A DNA stretch of 64,000 nt. It comes from Grifola frondosa. Its lineage: Eukaryota > Basidiomycota > Agaricomycetes > Polyporales > Grifolaceae. The notes beneath the pieces are model-generated. The model saw nothing but the letters and a program-made list of their open reading frames with translations, made no database searches and was not told where the DNA came from. The position numbers and the translations under genes are program-made. Position 1 is the first letter of the stretch. Every line of letters begins with the position of its first letter. Location of the stretch: the NCBI GenBank assembly GCA_001683735.1, contig LUGG01000020.1:1-64000 (forward strand), in the 5' to 3' direction. Of the stretch, positions 12,001 to 22,900 are shown in pieces.

Positions 12001-13914
12001 TTTATGACAGTTTCCGGGACTGAACCGCCCGTTACATCAGTCTCTGAGTCATCCATTTCTGCTGCTCCAGGTATGTTAATTTATGATTTGCTTGTCCATG
12101 CTTGATTTTAATGTCTTCTAGTTTATGCAGATGTGTTGGAGCTGTTTTCTCTCAGCAGTCTCACACGTACCCGTGATGAGATTGCTAGCATCGCAATGGC
12201 GATAGAAATGCAGAAGCACTTTCAGGGTCCTGGCACATGGCAGTCACAACTTGCAGAGTTTGTTGCAGCCAGCAGCAGTGCTAAGCGGTTCACTTCTGAC
12301 TTTGCCGTCTCTGTCTCTAGAATTTGGGAGCCTCTCCAGTTTGCTAACACTAAACTGGGGACTTCCAAGTTGGAGCTCATCATATTCAGACGCCAGTATA
12401 TGCTCTCTAACTGTGCTGCCTGGGCTTGGCTCAATGACCTGGTCCTTCCTCACTGCGCCTCCTTCCTTGTCGACACTTCATCCACCTCTCATAATGACTT
12501 GGATTGGCTAGCTCGTCTTTCTAGGCTCATTTACCAACAGTTCATTTTGCGCAAGCCAGGGACCATTGTTCCTTCACAAGTGGGCTTGACAGATATCTCT
12601 GACGATGGTCATGCCTTCCCTCTCCCTTCTTGGTTTCGCATCTACGACGACGATGACACTCGGTTGAACTACATGCTCAAGCTTATTCGTAACATCGTCA
12701 TCCGTTGGTTAAATTTTCCACAGGGCATCTCGGAGATCCAAGGTCGTTTTGTGCAGTACGTGGTGGACACTTTTCATGAGGACGTGTTGCTGGTGTCCGC
12801 CTTATGGGATGTACACCGCAACATCAACTCTCGTGTTCTTGGTCACCAAGGGGGGCGTACTACAAATCTGAGCACAGATGCGTTATCACCATTCCTTGCT
12901 TCTCTCACCGCTCTTCCACTCCATGACCATACCTCTGCAGAGTACCATGTCCTTGAGGAGATTGGACAACAGGTCCATCGCTGTGGAGTTCTCACTGAGA
13001 AGTTCAATGACTCACATCCTTCCACTTCCACTTCCTCTTCCTCCACTTCCATGCCTCCCACTCCCGCCACTCCTTTTGCTCATGGCCTGCAGCGCATTCT
13101 GGATTTCTTCTTTCTGTTGCTTCCACTTGTTGACGGAACAGGCAAGCCTCCGTATTCCCCACTTCTTGCATTTGTCCTTGGAAGTCTGGACAAGCGTCTT
13201 CCCTTTCGTCAGCTCGCTCCCTCCTGTGCCAACATCACCTCCTTCCATGGTCCCCTTCATCCAGCCAACATCGACAAGCCGGGTGGTTTTGCGAGTGCCT
13301 GTATCTTTCGTGGCATCACCTTTGCAACTCAGGCAGCTTTGGGATCCACTGTTTTCTTTTCTACGCTTGCTGATTGGGATGCATTTGTCGCACTGCATGC
13401 TCATGACGATCCCACCTTCTTGTGCTGCAAGGATGCATATGGTACTGCTATTGCCGGTCGGTCTATCCACTGTGCATCAGCTTATTTCATTGCTGAGCAG
13501 CAGTGGAATGTTTGGCTGAAGTCTCACTGCGACATCGATGGTCGTGTGGACTTTATGGAATGCTATGCCTATTTGCGTGGTCGTAACAGCAGTACACCGC
13601 AGATTGGTAGGCTGGTTTCCATGCTACTTGCTGCAGATCTTTACTATGCTGGAAAGGTTCGTGCACCAGGTGTACAGGAGATGGGGAGGACTGTGTTTGA
13701 TTTGGACAGTGGTGCGATCAAAGGTTTGAAGCATCTTCATCTTCTCCCCTCTGATGCTTCTGCTCCTATGGTTGTTGATATGTTTCAGCGTGTCTCCACC
13801 TTTGTGATGGAGAACATTCCCAAGGAGATTGCTGACAAGGTCTCTCTTGACTTATTCATGGTGGAGCACATGCTTTGCAAGATTGGCCGCTCTGCTGCGT
13901 ACTTCAAGTATTAG
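9097..13914 (+). CDS. Gene A: large multi-exon protein with 2OG-Fe(II) dioxygenase-like core
   Basis: The start at 9097 (MADSP) is chosen because a 48-nt intron (9114-9161, GTGAGT..AATAG) then joins it in frame to AGNGGLAVIPAPGERVEPL. Later exons give GGLTVMVTKSDLA, preceded by HVDGHDS (His at 10288, Asp at 10294) and followed about 50 residues on by FSGLRFHGGTPP (His at 10447) and an Arg-rich segment leading to VFYPSGPIMDG. The H-x-D..H..R order fits the double-stranded beta-helix 2-oxoglutarate/Fe(II) dioxygenases, perhaps near TET/JBP; this is inference. Exons at 11150-12070 are short and encode acidic and basic linkers. The last exon (12122-13914) is ~595 aa with no known domain. Frame shifts near 9475 and 10508 are one base each. 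Likely nuclear. Confidence 0.6.
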
Positions 13915-14257
13915 ATTACTTCATATTATACTTCATTCATTATAGTTCATTTGATTTTGTATCAATTATGATCACTCGAGCTTTGAGTTCATGTAAAGAA
14001 TGCTTGCATACTTATACAGAACAAGTATTGAAGTCATACGTTCAAAGGACATATTCAAAGGACAATAACAACTGTTTCAACCGTCCCTTCTCTGCTCATC
14101 ATTCTTATCATTGTCTTTCTTGCACACAATAATGCTGCAGTTGGGCCTGCATACATTTCACTTCAAAAATTTCTTGAGGACTTTGCTGCAAAGCTGCACG
14201 TTCTCCATCAAAAGCAAAGTGAGCTCATTTTAGAGCGAATTCTTGTAATTAGTGACA
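13915..14257. other. Shared 3' region of convergent genes A and B
   Basis: AT-rich spacer between the stop of gene A and the stop of gene B. It presumably holds both 3' ends; no coding frame or clear polyadenylation signal can be supported. Confidence 0.45.
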
Positions 14258-15411
14258 TTATGCATGTATTCTTCCATTGAGAGCTTCCTCCCGTCCTTCG
14301 TGCCCATCCAGTCGCTGAATCTTTTCACCCCTCCTTCCCTCTTCATCCTCATCATCATATCCAATCTTTCGCTTCACCTTCCGCAGTGGAGACACCCTCG
14401 TACTTCTGACTCGTTCCAGAATAATCTGATTGAGGTCCTAACATGTGATTGTTATATATCTGATTACGGGTGTAGAAAAAAAAACTTGCCTTTTCCACCA
14501 CACGACTGATAATGCAAATGGCGTGTAGCTTGGGAATTACCACAAATGTATGTTTTCGTTTGAAATGAGGTAATGCACAGAAAGAGACCTGAAGTTCGAC
14601 TAAATGTCCCAGTTGGATCTCTTTTGGCTTGATCTCCACATGTTTAGTCGTTCTGTGATATTGATCAATCATATATTAAGAATCAACATCTATGTTTACG
14701 TACTGGTGGTTATCCGTAGTGATTGTGGTTATACTTTCGAAATACTGAACCTGGTTATCTGGTAGATGTAGCTCGTTGGTCATCTCTGCAGCTAAGACAC
14801 CAAGTGGATCGATGAGAGGTGAAATATCTATAGAGGTACATCCTTCTCCTTCAGCAGCACTCGTAAGGTATCTGTTAATGAACTGAAGTGAAATGTAACC
14901 ATCCACTCGAGATGGTGTCCACTTCTTCAGTTCCCCTTGTACGTGTGCACCAAAGACTTGGTGAATCGCTACGATGCCTTGTGCTGCCTTATCAAATCCA
15001 GGAGCTCCAAGGCCTGTTAAGGTGATGGCCTGCTTAGCCATCTCTAGTTTGTTTGGAAGTCTACGACTCAAACATTTAATGACTTTATAACATATGGACT
15101 GAATCACATACTGGTTACGATTAAGAATTGGAGGCAGATTACGCTTGGAAACGTAACCTTGTATCCGTAATATAACTTCACATGGATCTTCGCCAGAGGA
15201 TGGGTCATATGGAGTAACCATGGTCAAACGGCCTTGTCTGCCACTCATGATGGTGGTGGCGACTCTTGCTCGATCAGGCTTATTGTACTTGTTAGCAACT
15301 TTTATGACATGAATTGTGCGGACATACCTCAGCCATACAGGCCAGCTGAACATACTGCTTGGGTCCCGACACTGCATCTTTCATCACCTCCTCCAGCACC
15401 TGTCCTGTCAT
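14258..15411 (-). CDS. Gene B: conserved hypothetical protein, 329 aa, four exons
   Basis: Exons are 15328-15411, 14704-15278, 14490-14652 and 14258-14425, totalling 990 nt in a single frame. Introns are 49, 51 and 64 nt; the first two are GT..AG, while the third uses a GC donor (AAG/GCAAGT) and an AG acceptor. The protein starts MTGQVLEEVMKDAVSGPKQY and ends with a charged tail (RKIGYDDEDEEGRRGEKIQR). The segment PKEIQLGHLVELQVSFCALP resembles a short conserved block I associate with multi-copy Agaricomycete proteins of unknown function; that family link is from memory. Convergent with A and divergent from C. The intact frame contrasts with its neighbours. Confidence 0.7.
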
Positions 15412-15837
15412 TGACGTTGTAAGCTATTCCTGTGCATTCAAAATTAACTTCACATACTATATTTCTCTGGATTGCTCAATAGTTGTTGTGTCGCCATGAG
15501 AGTGTCGTTGATGATTCTGAGTGATTGCCACGGCAAAGGGAATAAATTCCTAATTTCTATGAATAAATTGTAAATAATCTCACCGACTCTAGAACATTCG
15601 TGCTCGACTTACCAGCTCTGGATCGTTTGCACATAATCACGCCATCTACTCCTCATTGCGGCTTTACTAGTCCGATGGATGTCCGATAAATTTCTGGCCA
15701 ATGGTATTGCATTTATTATATCAATGGGGAGAGTATTTAAGGCCTCACTTTTTGCGCATTCTCTTTCGTATTCTGGTCCTCCCCAGATTATCTTATTCTT
15801 GACGTCTTGGTTACTTTCTTTATCCATTTTCAACGTT
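15412..15837 (+). promoter_or_regulatory. Divergent promoter region between genes B and C
   Basis: A TATA-like TATTTAAGG lies near 15732, about 105 bases before the gene C start, followed by a pyrimidine-rich leader. The opposite strand would serve gene B, whose start is at 15411. A 74-codon open frame on the minus strand here is most likely chance. Confidence 0.45.
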
Positions 15838-18235
15838 ATGCCTCCTCGCGCGTCCGGTCGTGGTCGTCTTAGTGTGGCTGCTACAAGGTATGCCTTGTGA
15901 TCGTTATATTATCTTGTTATTGAACTAATATTCTTACTTATAGTCGTCGTGCTAAACCAAAGCCCATCAAGTCATCCGAGAAAGTTGCAGACTCCATGTA
16001 CGTGCCTTTTAATGTAAATATCTCTCAGACTTATCTCTTTGCAGTGACGTAGCCACCAAGTCTTCTCTTGTTAATGCAGGGGATGTGAAAGACGTTGTGT
16101 GAGTCAGATTCTGATGCTTATCATTGTTACATGTACTTATTACCATTTACTCAGCTCTTCTGATGAGGAGGTAAGACCTCGTCGTCAAAGGTATGTCTTT
16201 ATTTATCTTGAATATCAACTATTAACATATCCTTCATAGTCCCGAATGGGATATTGAGCGTATTCCTCAGAGTCCTATTAAAAAGTATGTCTTTTTACAG
16301 TATATATATGATTACTCACTAAGCTGCTTATTAGGAAGGGGACCAGCACACCTCTCTCGCCTCAATCACCTTCTCCACGTAAGGTGGTTCAGAAGCGAGG
16401 CAGAGTCCAGGTAGACTCGGATGATGATGATATTGAGCAATCAGAACTGTACGTGTGTTCCTATGATTAAAGTGAGAATTGTTGACATTCATATTGATTG
16501 CTAGTTCCTCTCCCGTTAAAAGGACCAGAGCAGGAAATACGTGAGTTCTGTCATTGTTTTAGCATGGTATAATTCTAAGTGTTTCATAGGGTCAAGTCGC
16601 GAAAGGCTGGAGTCATGTCTGATAGTGACAATAACCCCTTCCTGGACCTTGAAGTGGGGTCGCGGTATGTGTTCGCTTTGTTCTTTCTTTTGCATTGATC
16701 TGACTATATGCTTTAGCAAGCGGGGCAAGAAAGTCATGAACCTTTCTGAGTCTGGAGATGAGTCAGTGCAGGACTATGATGATGAACAGACCATGGAGGA
16801 ACAGCTAGCCGAGGACATTGAAGAGGAGACTGACGAGGAGGATTTACCTCAAACCCCGTGGGTTTTCAATTTTTTCCATAACGTGTTTCTAATGATTACA
16901 GCACAGTGTCAAGAAAGGTCGCAAATCCCCCATTAAGGATTCTACAAAAACTCCGTAAGTTATCTTTTTCTCTTGAGTCCAATTTAACATTTAATACTTA
17001 TTTCTATACAGCGTCACCATGATCGCTGACAAGCTGTATGTTTTCTCCTTTATTTTGATTTATATATTTAACCTTTGTTCCTTAGGGATGACGTGGAGAT
17101 TGACGACAACCTGGATCCCACCTTGGGACGCACATATAAGGGTCTGCCGAAATTAAAGTATGTATATATATATTATATTTAAGGGCTATGTATCTTATTA
17201 ATACTTTATTATAGTTCTTGCTGCTACGTGTCCTTCCAGGAGGTTCACACCGTCATGTACACGCCGTATATTCTCAAGAATTACGAAGTCAACCAAAAGT
17301 AAGTTTGCAAATATATCGTCTGTTATTTATCTCATGGTTTCCAGGGCCATGTTGCAGGTCATCACTTTTGTGAAGACGCCCTGGATATTCAACCCTGCTC
17401 GGGCTGATAAGGCAGGTTTCAGTGCTACTGTTTTGAGCGGTGACAAGTAGGTGACCTTGACTAATCATCGATATTTATTTCTGACTTGTTTTAGATCCAA
17501 TGTTATTTGCAACACAGTCTTGGATAGCTCAGCTCAGCGCATCATGGCCATGACTGTTGGTGTCGTGCAGGAGAGTAATCTTATGCAATCTCGCCCGATT
17601 GGGTTAAAGGGTTATTATGTCAAGGATATTAGTATCCACCCAGTCAAGGACGAGTGGGAGCGGGCCATCAATTTCTATGGGACCATTTTTAACATGTGCC
17701 AGCTCACCATACCCACCTGGCAGAATGCAGTGACGTTCAAGACCATTCCTGTCAATCTTGGTATGTCCTCAATTACTCCTTGTTTTACTTTGATTTAATG
17801 CTGTGATATTAGATAACGAACGGAAGCGTGGTGACGCCCCCATTCGGGAGGGGATGTGTGTTAGTCCTACCAAGAAGATCACTCAACAGCGCTCTGCATT
17901 TTCTGATCTGGGTCATACTGGACCTCTCTATGGTCTTCTGGATAAGCCTGGTCTTTTTACGACGGATGAAGGTAAGAATTACTTTGAATAAGTTAATGTG
18001 TTTCTAATCGTTTTCATTCTCAGTCATTATTTATGATGCCCGTGAACTCATGAAGAAGACCAAGAAGCCATCGACCACCCTTAACTGGGAGACGATTCAC
18101 AAGGATTGTCCACGATTGAAGAAGGATCTTCCTCCTGATTCTTTGGTGACTGTTTTTCACTCTGTTGGGTTATACACAAAGGATGCGATCAGTATGAACC
18201 TGTATGCTATTGTTCTGTTAGCGTATTCTAAGTAG
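15838..18235 (+). CDS. Gene C: multi-exon protein with basic/acidic N-terminal half
   Basis: The start MPPRASGRGRLSVAAT is followed by a chain of short exons separated by ~45-60-nt introns (for example GTATGCC..TTATAG after codon 16). The first half is rich in S/P/K and acidic runs (SSDEEVRPRRQ, DSDDDDIEQSEL, SPSPRKVVQKRGRVQ), fitting an intrinsically disordered nuclear protein. The second half is globular: YVSFQEVHTVMYTPYILKNY, NPARADKAGFSATVL, KGYYVKDISIHPVKDEWERA, then IIYDARELMKKTKK and a final LPPDSLVTVFHSVGLYT block. I associate the last block with a multi-copy Agaricomycete family of unknown function. It is divergent from B and in the same direction as A. Confidence 0.6.
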
Positions 18236-19089
18236 TGTTCATACATTGTCATTGAATAGTAACATAGTCCTTGCCAAATTGCAAGCACGAACCTTATGGG
18301 ATATTGTCAGTGACTTGTAGAGAACAAGCGGGTGAGCAATCGAATAGGGCCCGATGCCCACATGTAAAGGGTTACAAACAAGTGAGGAATACTATCAATG
18401 ACACCTGCTGCAAACTCTTCCCAGCTTTCCCATGGTCATGCACTTCACGTCGCTCACCACTAACCAATCCAAAAGTCAACATGACTTTGCAGGGGCATGT
18501 GCATCTGAACATATTACTGATCCACTGCTGGTGATGCTGTGTGCAGTTGTGCAGTGTTGATATCGAAAGGTAGACACATGGACATGTGCACACATGCAAA
18601 CCAAAGAAGGTGAATGTGCAGAAGGTGGAAACATGGCGAATCAATGACAAGAATTGTTTTGATGATGAGCTCAGACAGATGGGCCTAACTGGATGACATA
18701 CCTTTGATTGTCGACATATCCAAATGGACATGTCGATGACCAGAGCTACATTTGCATTTGGTCAGTGACCGTCGGTTTCCACCAGGCACTTATCCATTTG
18801 GACTTCTGCACACCTATTGAGCACTTAGACGTTTAGCAAATTGGCAATTTACTTTCAAGCATCTTCATCAAATCTTGCTTCTATTGACAATGCTTAAATT
18901 CTATCTTGGAACTTAGTGGCTCAGATGTAGATTAAATATGATTTTCTTTAACATTCCTTCAATTAGATTGAGACGGAGTTATCCGGAGTTGCGGAGCTTA
19001 AATAAGTTTTTGATCCATTGACCAGTTTGGTGTCGTCTTTCCTTTACACTTTCTTTTAACAGTTGCTCTTCCAACATCATTAACTCAAC
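18236..19089 (+). promoter_or_regulatory. Intergenic; second flanking repeat and upstream region of the minisatellite gene
   Basis: About 18762-18880 is a diverged direct copy of 8711-8860. Most mismatches are C/T or G/A. A TTAAATAAG word (about 18998) and a pyrimidine-rich leader precede the ATG at 19090. The first 500 bases show nothing recognisable. Confidence 0.4.
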
Positions 19090-19437
19090 ATGCGTATTCA
19101 TTGGTTCTATCTATGGCCTGCCACTCTGTACTTTGGTGTAGTCATATGGTCTTGCAATGTTGACATTAAATATGACACATCTTTCACAGACACCAGGCGA
19201 TTGATATCGATTAAAAATTATGTGGAGGTGGCCACTATGAAGAATATAACCGTGCCCCTTGTGGGTAGAGTAGAGACGGCTACTCTCAAGTATGCGACCG
19301 TGCCCCTTGTGGGTAGAGTAGAGATGGCTACTCTCAAAAATACGACCATGCCTGATGGCAGAGTAGAGACGGCTACTCTCAAGTATTTGACCGTGCCCCA
19401 TATGGGCAGAGTAGAGACGGCTACTCTCAAGTATTGA
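19090..19437 (+). CDS. Short protein with hydrophobic N-terminus and 16-residue repeats
   Basis: The N-terminus (HWFYLWPATLYFGVVIWSC) looks like a signal peptide or membrane anchor. After about 45 residues the protein becomes repeats of the pattern GRVETATLKYATVPLV, encoded by a 48-bp minisatellite. Four or five units are in frame; a one-base loss in the fifth unit (near 19434) puts a stop there. A TATA-like word and leader upstream favour a real gene. No family is recognised. Confidence 0.4.
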   Translation: MRIHWFYLWPATLYFGVVIWSCNVDIKYDTSFTDTRRLISIKNYVEVATMKNITVPLVGRVETATLKYATVPLVGRVEMATLKNTTMPDGRVETATLKYLTVPHMGRVETATLKY

Positions 19438-19600
19438 CCGTGCCCATATGGCAGAGTAGAGACGGCTACTCTCAAGTATGTGACCGTGCCTCATATAGGC
19501 AGAGTAGAGGCGGCTACTCTCAAGTATGCGACCGTGCCCCTGTGGGTAGAGTAGAGAGGCTACTCTCAAGTATGACCATGGCCTGATATAGGCAAGAGTA
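19221..19600 (+). repeat. 48-bp minisatellite, about eight units
   Basis: Units have the consensus GTAGAGTAGAGACGGCTACT followed by CTCAAGTATGCGACCGTGCC and CCTTGTGG. Several units lack one to six bases. Each unit contains a small inverted repeat, GAGTAG..CTACTC. The period is divisible by three, so both strands stay open through several units. Confidence 0.9.
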
Positions 19601-19831
19601 AAAACCACCATTATTATGGATGCAACCAAGGCATTCATACATAGAACAGAGATAATGTGTATTTCACTAGGGATGAGGTTATCACTCAATATTGTCTATG
19701 TCACGTGATAGACATAGCCATTGTAATGATCATATGATAAAACTTATCATGCAAAATGTATCTCTATAGTAATACGGCCTACATCTATATTATTATGTTC
19801 ACCTTTAATACATTCAATAGCTTCTTATTAC

Positions 19832-21171
19832 ATGTCAGTGTCAGATTTAATTCTGGAAGTCAAAATTTTCTTTTATCGTCATGTTTATCGGCGACATGAT
19901 TTTGTTGTTTTACATAAACAAAAACATGGATTCATATGTTTACTTGATAGATTGGTGTATACAGTTCACTACTCACACAAACCTATTAAAGTATATATTA
20001 AATCATTTTCTAACATGCAACAAGTGGGTGGTGCTGCATCAGTAGCCAAAGAAATCTCGCACTTGGTCTTCAGATGAAATACTCCTTATGTAGAAGATAC
20101 AACATTGTTAACTGATAATGCTCGTATAAGTTCATAACTTATGGTCCTAAATCTGTATTATCTGATATGAATAAGGAGGCAGATACTGTGATGGCAAATT
20201 TTCTTTGCAGTATTAGCCACACGTTTACCAGGTCATTCATTGGAAATATTATGTCATCCATGGTTTATTTTTTCCTACCAGAACATCTAAGAAAAATGCA
20301 GCAATGCAAGAGTTTTACTACACATGTATGTGTACATGTCCAAGACTTTATATCTGTATATAAAAAGATCAAATCTTAAAAGCAATCTTGAGCGAGTACA
20401 TCATCATGAACACAATTGCAATATACTTAATAATCAAACTAAATTAAGTTTCCACCTGAAACTCCTGATTCTAGTTTACTACACTCTACAATTGAGGATT
20501 TGTTCAAGACATTAATCCTGATAAGTTTGCTGAGTCTGGCTGTGCTATTTGCGGAAGATTAAGTCTCTCTTCAAAAATGAAAAAACTGGCTGATTGTAAA
20601 TTCAACATGACTATTCTAACACCTGATCAACCCATGACAAGATTGGAACGCCATTCAGAGGATGACCCTGTCAAAGAAATAGCTGGTCCATACTTTTGCC
20701 AAACTGTAAAGACATATGTTTTGAATGTAACAGTTATATGGAAAAAGGAATTTGTCCACCAGATGCTTTGGCAAATGGTTTATGGATCGGAGAAGTACCA
20801 CCTCAGCTTCAAAATTTAACATGGACTGAGAAAATGCTTATTGCTCGGGTCAAACATAATCATTGCATCGTCAAGGTTCAGGTTTCTGGTATGTCTAAGA
20901 TGAAGGCCAATGTTCAAGTCATTCAATTCCCATGCCTAAAATTTATTCGGTGTTACCTCCAACACGAGAAGAATTAGATGAAGTTTTAGCATTTTTATTT
21001 TTGGGTCCTAACATGCCAACATCACAGGATTATAAACGTATTCCTATGTTGGTTAGACGTAATAAAGTTGCTGAAGCTTTGGAATGGCTCAAACTCAATC
21101 ATGTTGATTATGCCGATGTTAACATTTCTTATGCTAATCTCTCATCCTATCCGAAGATGTTCCACCTGTAA
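19832..21171 (+). pseudogene. Helitron N-terminal conserved region (broken)
   Basis: Pieces in shifting frames include NMQQVGGAASVAKEISHLV, then DICFECNSYMEKGICPPDAL and LTWTEKMLIARVKHNHCIVK, then PPTREELDEVLAFLFLGP and VRRNKVAEALEWLKLNHVDY. These blocks precede the Rep domain in fungal Helitron proteins. At least four frame changes are needed, and several stops lie between 20070 and 20520. The start of the ancestral gene is unclear. Confidence 0.7.
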
Positions 21172-21438
21172 TGGTTGATTATACTCAGTCATAGCATTCA
21201 CAAAGATCCTGAAGCCACTGCAGTGAATGATAATGATGGAGGAAGGTGCTGATGACGAGTGTCCTTTGTTGTTCATGGGCTAACTGGAGAAAGCATGATT
21301 AATTTAATGAAAATGCGACCTTCTGAAGTCGGGCAAGAGCAGTTGAGCATTTTAAACAAGGAAAGGTTTTGGGAATTGGCCAAGAAAAGGTACCTGAAAG
21401 TCTTATCATAATCCTCAACTATATCCACAAATGTTTCC

Positions 21439-22900
21439 TTGGCTTTTCCCTATGGTTTGGGAGGCCTGGAGAATAATGCAGGTTACAAAGAGAGTTTCGA
21501 GGAGAGACGCAAACAACAATTGCTAATGTATCATGACAAGCGTTTTCAACTAGAGCCATTTTTCCATTGGTTGCCTTCAATCATGAACAGATCAAAAATT
21601 CCACCACTGCAGGATATCTTTTAGCTGAGCGAAGCAAATTTACAGATATTGCTGATCGTCTTTTACATTTGAATAATGATACTTTGACAGATCTGGTGAA
21701 GCGTCTATCAGAAGGACCAGTGAAACCTGAGACAGAAAGGAGAAGGCATGTTTTAAAATCATCAATGATCTGGATCATGTGGCATATCGTGTCAAAGGTT
21801 CTATGACAAGTAAAAGTACATGCGTAATGAAATCTGGGCATTAACTTCATATTTAGGAGCACCTTCATGGTTCATAACATTCTCACCTGCTGATATCAAT
21901 CATCCAATTGCATTGTACTTTGCAGACAAGGATGAGGTATTTAAACCACAATTCAGAAGTAAGGATGAGAGATTCAGACTTATAGCCAATAATCCAGTAG
22001 CAGGGGCTAGATTTTTCAAAATGATGGTAGAATTATTTCTGACACATGTACTAGGAGTAGGATTGGACCGTCGAGGTATTTATGGTGATACTGCTGGATA
22101 CTATGGCACTGTGGAACAACAGGGTCGGCTCACTTTACACATGCACATGTTAATATGGATTCATGGTGGATTAACTCCACAAGAGATTCGTGATCGCATT
22201 ATGGATCCAAACTCTGATTTTCAAAAACATATGGTGGAATATTTGAGAGTGTACAAATTGGTGAATTTATGAATGGCACAATGGAAGATGTGGAACAACA
22301 ATTGAAGAGACCAATGCAGCCAATCCTGAGCGACATCCTCCACTGAGTCTTTACCTGATGCTCCACCTCCAAAATGTTCTAATAAAGATTGTCAAAATTG
22401 TAATGACTGTGAGAAATACAATAGCTGGTGGAAACAATTCACTAATATTGTGGATGAGCTAATGTATTTATCTAACCGTCACTCATGTCGAAAATATCGG
22501 GATGGTGATAAAGATGGCAATTCTAGAGGTTGTATCAATAAGCTGGGTAACTGTAAAGCTAGATTTCCAAGGGAAACATATTTGGAGACTACGTTGATCC
22601 TGCTACAGGTGCTCTTAATATGAAAAAGGGGGAGGCATGGATTAATACTGTGACCCCAACGGTGACATATCTCTTAAGTGTAATACGATGTCACAAGCTT
22701 ACTTTCAGGCACAGCCATCAAATCAGTAATTGCTTATGTTGCTGATTATATCACCAAAACCCCATTGAAGACACACATCATGTTTCAGGCTGTCCAAAAA
22801 GTATTTGATCGATATGCAGACATTGTGACAGGTGATCAGAGCAGTAAGGAAAAGGCTAGGTCACTTATTACCAAAATATGTTAAAGTTTGACAGCTAGTT
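21439..22900 (+). pseudogene. Helitron Rep (HUH nuclease) region
   Basis: The Rep endonuclease nicks and joins single strands during rolling-circle transposition. The block LGAPSWFITFSPADINHPIA is followed by GYYGTVEQQGRLTLHMHMLI, where H-M-H at 22138-22146 is the metal-binding HUH motif. Downstream, YVADYITKTPLKTHIMF supplies the catalytic tyrosine pair (codons at 22735 and 22747, Y-x3-Y). Frame changes lie near 21780, 22270 and 22590, with a stop soon after the tyrosine region. The key residues survive, although the frame does not. Confidence 0.8.

Noticed and set aside
14676..14680. In-frame stop in gene B as evidence of decay
   Set aside because: The stop lies inside a canonical 51-nt GTACGT..CACAG intron; splicing it out keeps the frame.
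15609..15833. Minus-strand 74-codon frame upstream of gene B
   Set aside because: It overlaps the TATA-like word and leader of gene C, and gene B already has a good start at 15411 with a clean splice model.
19111..19689. Minus-strand frame of about 190 codons across the minisatellite
   Set aside because: It is the antisense of a tandem repeat whose period is a multiple of three; the plus frame has a better start, leader and N-terminus.
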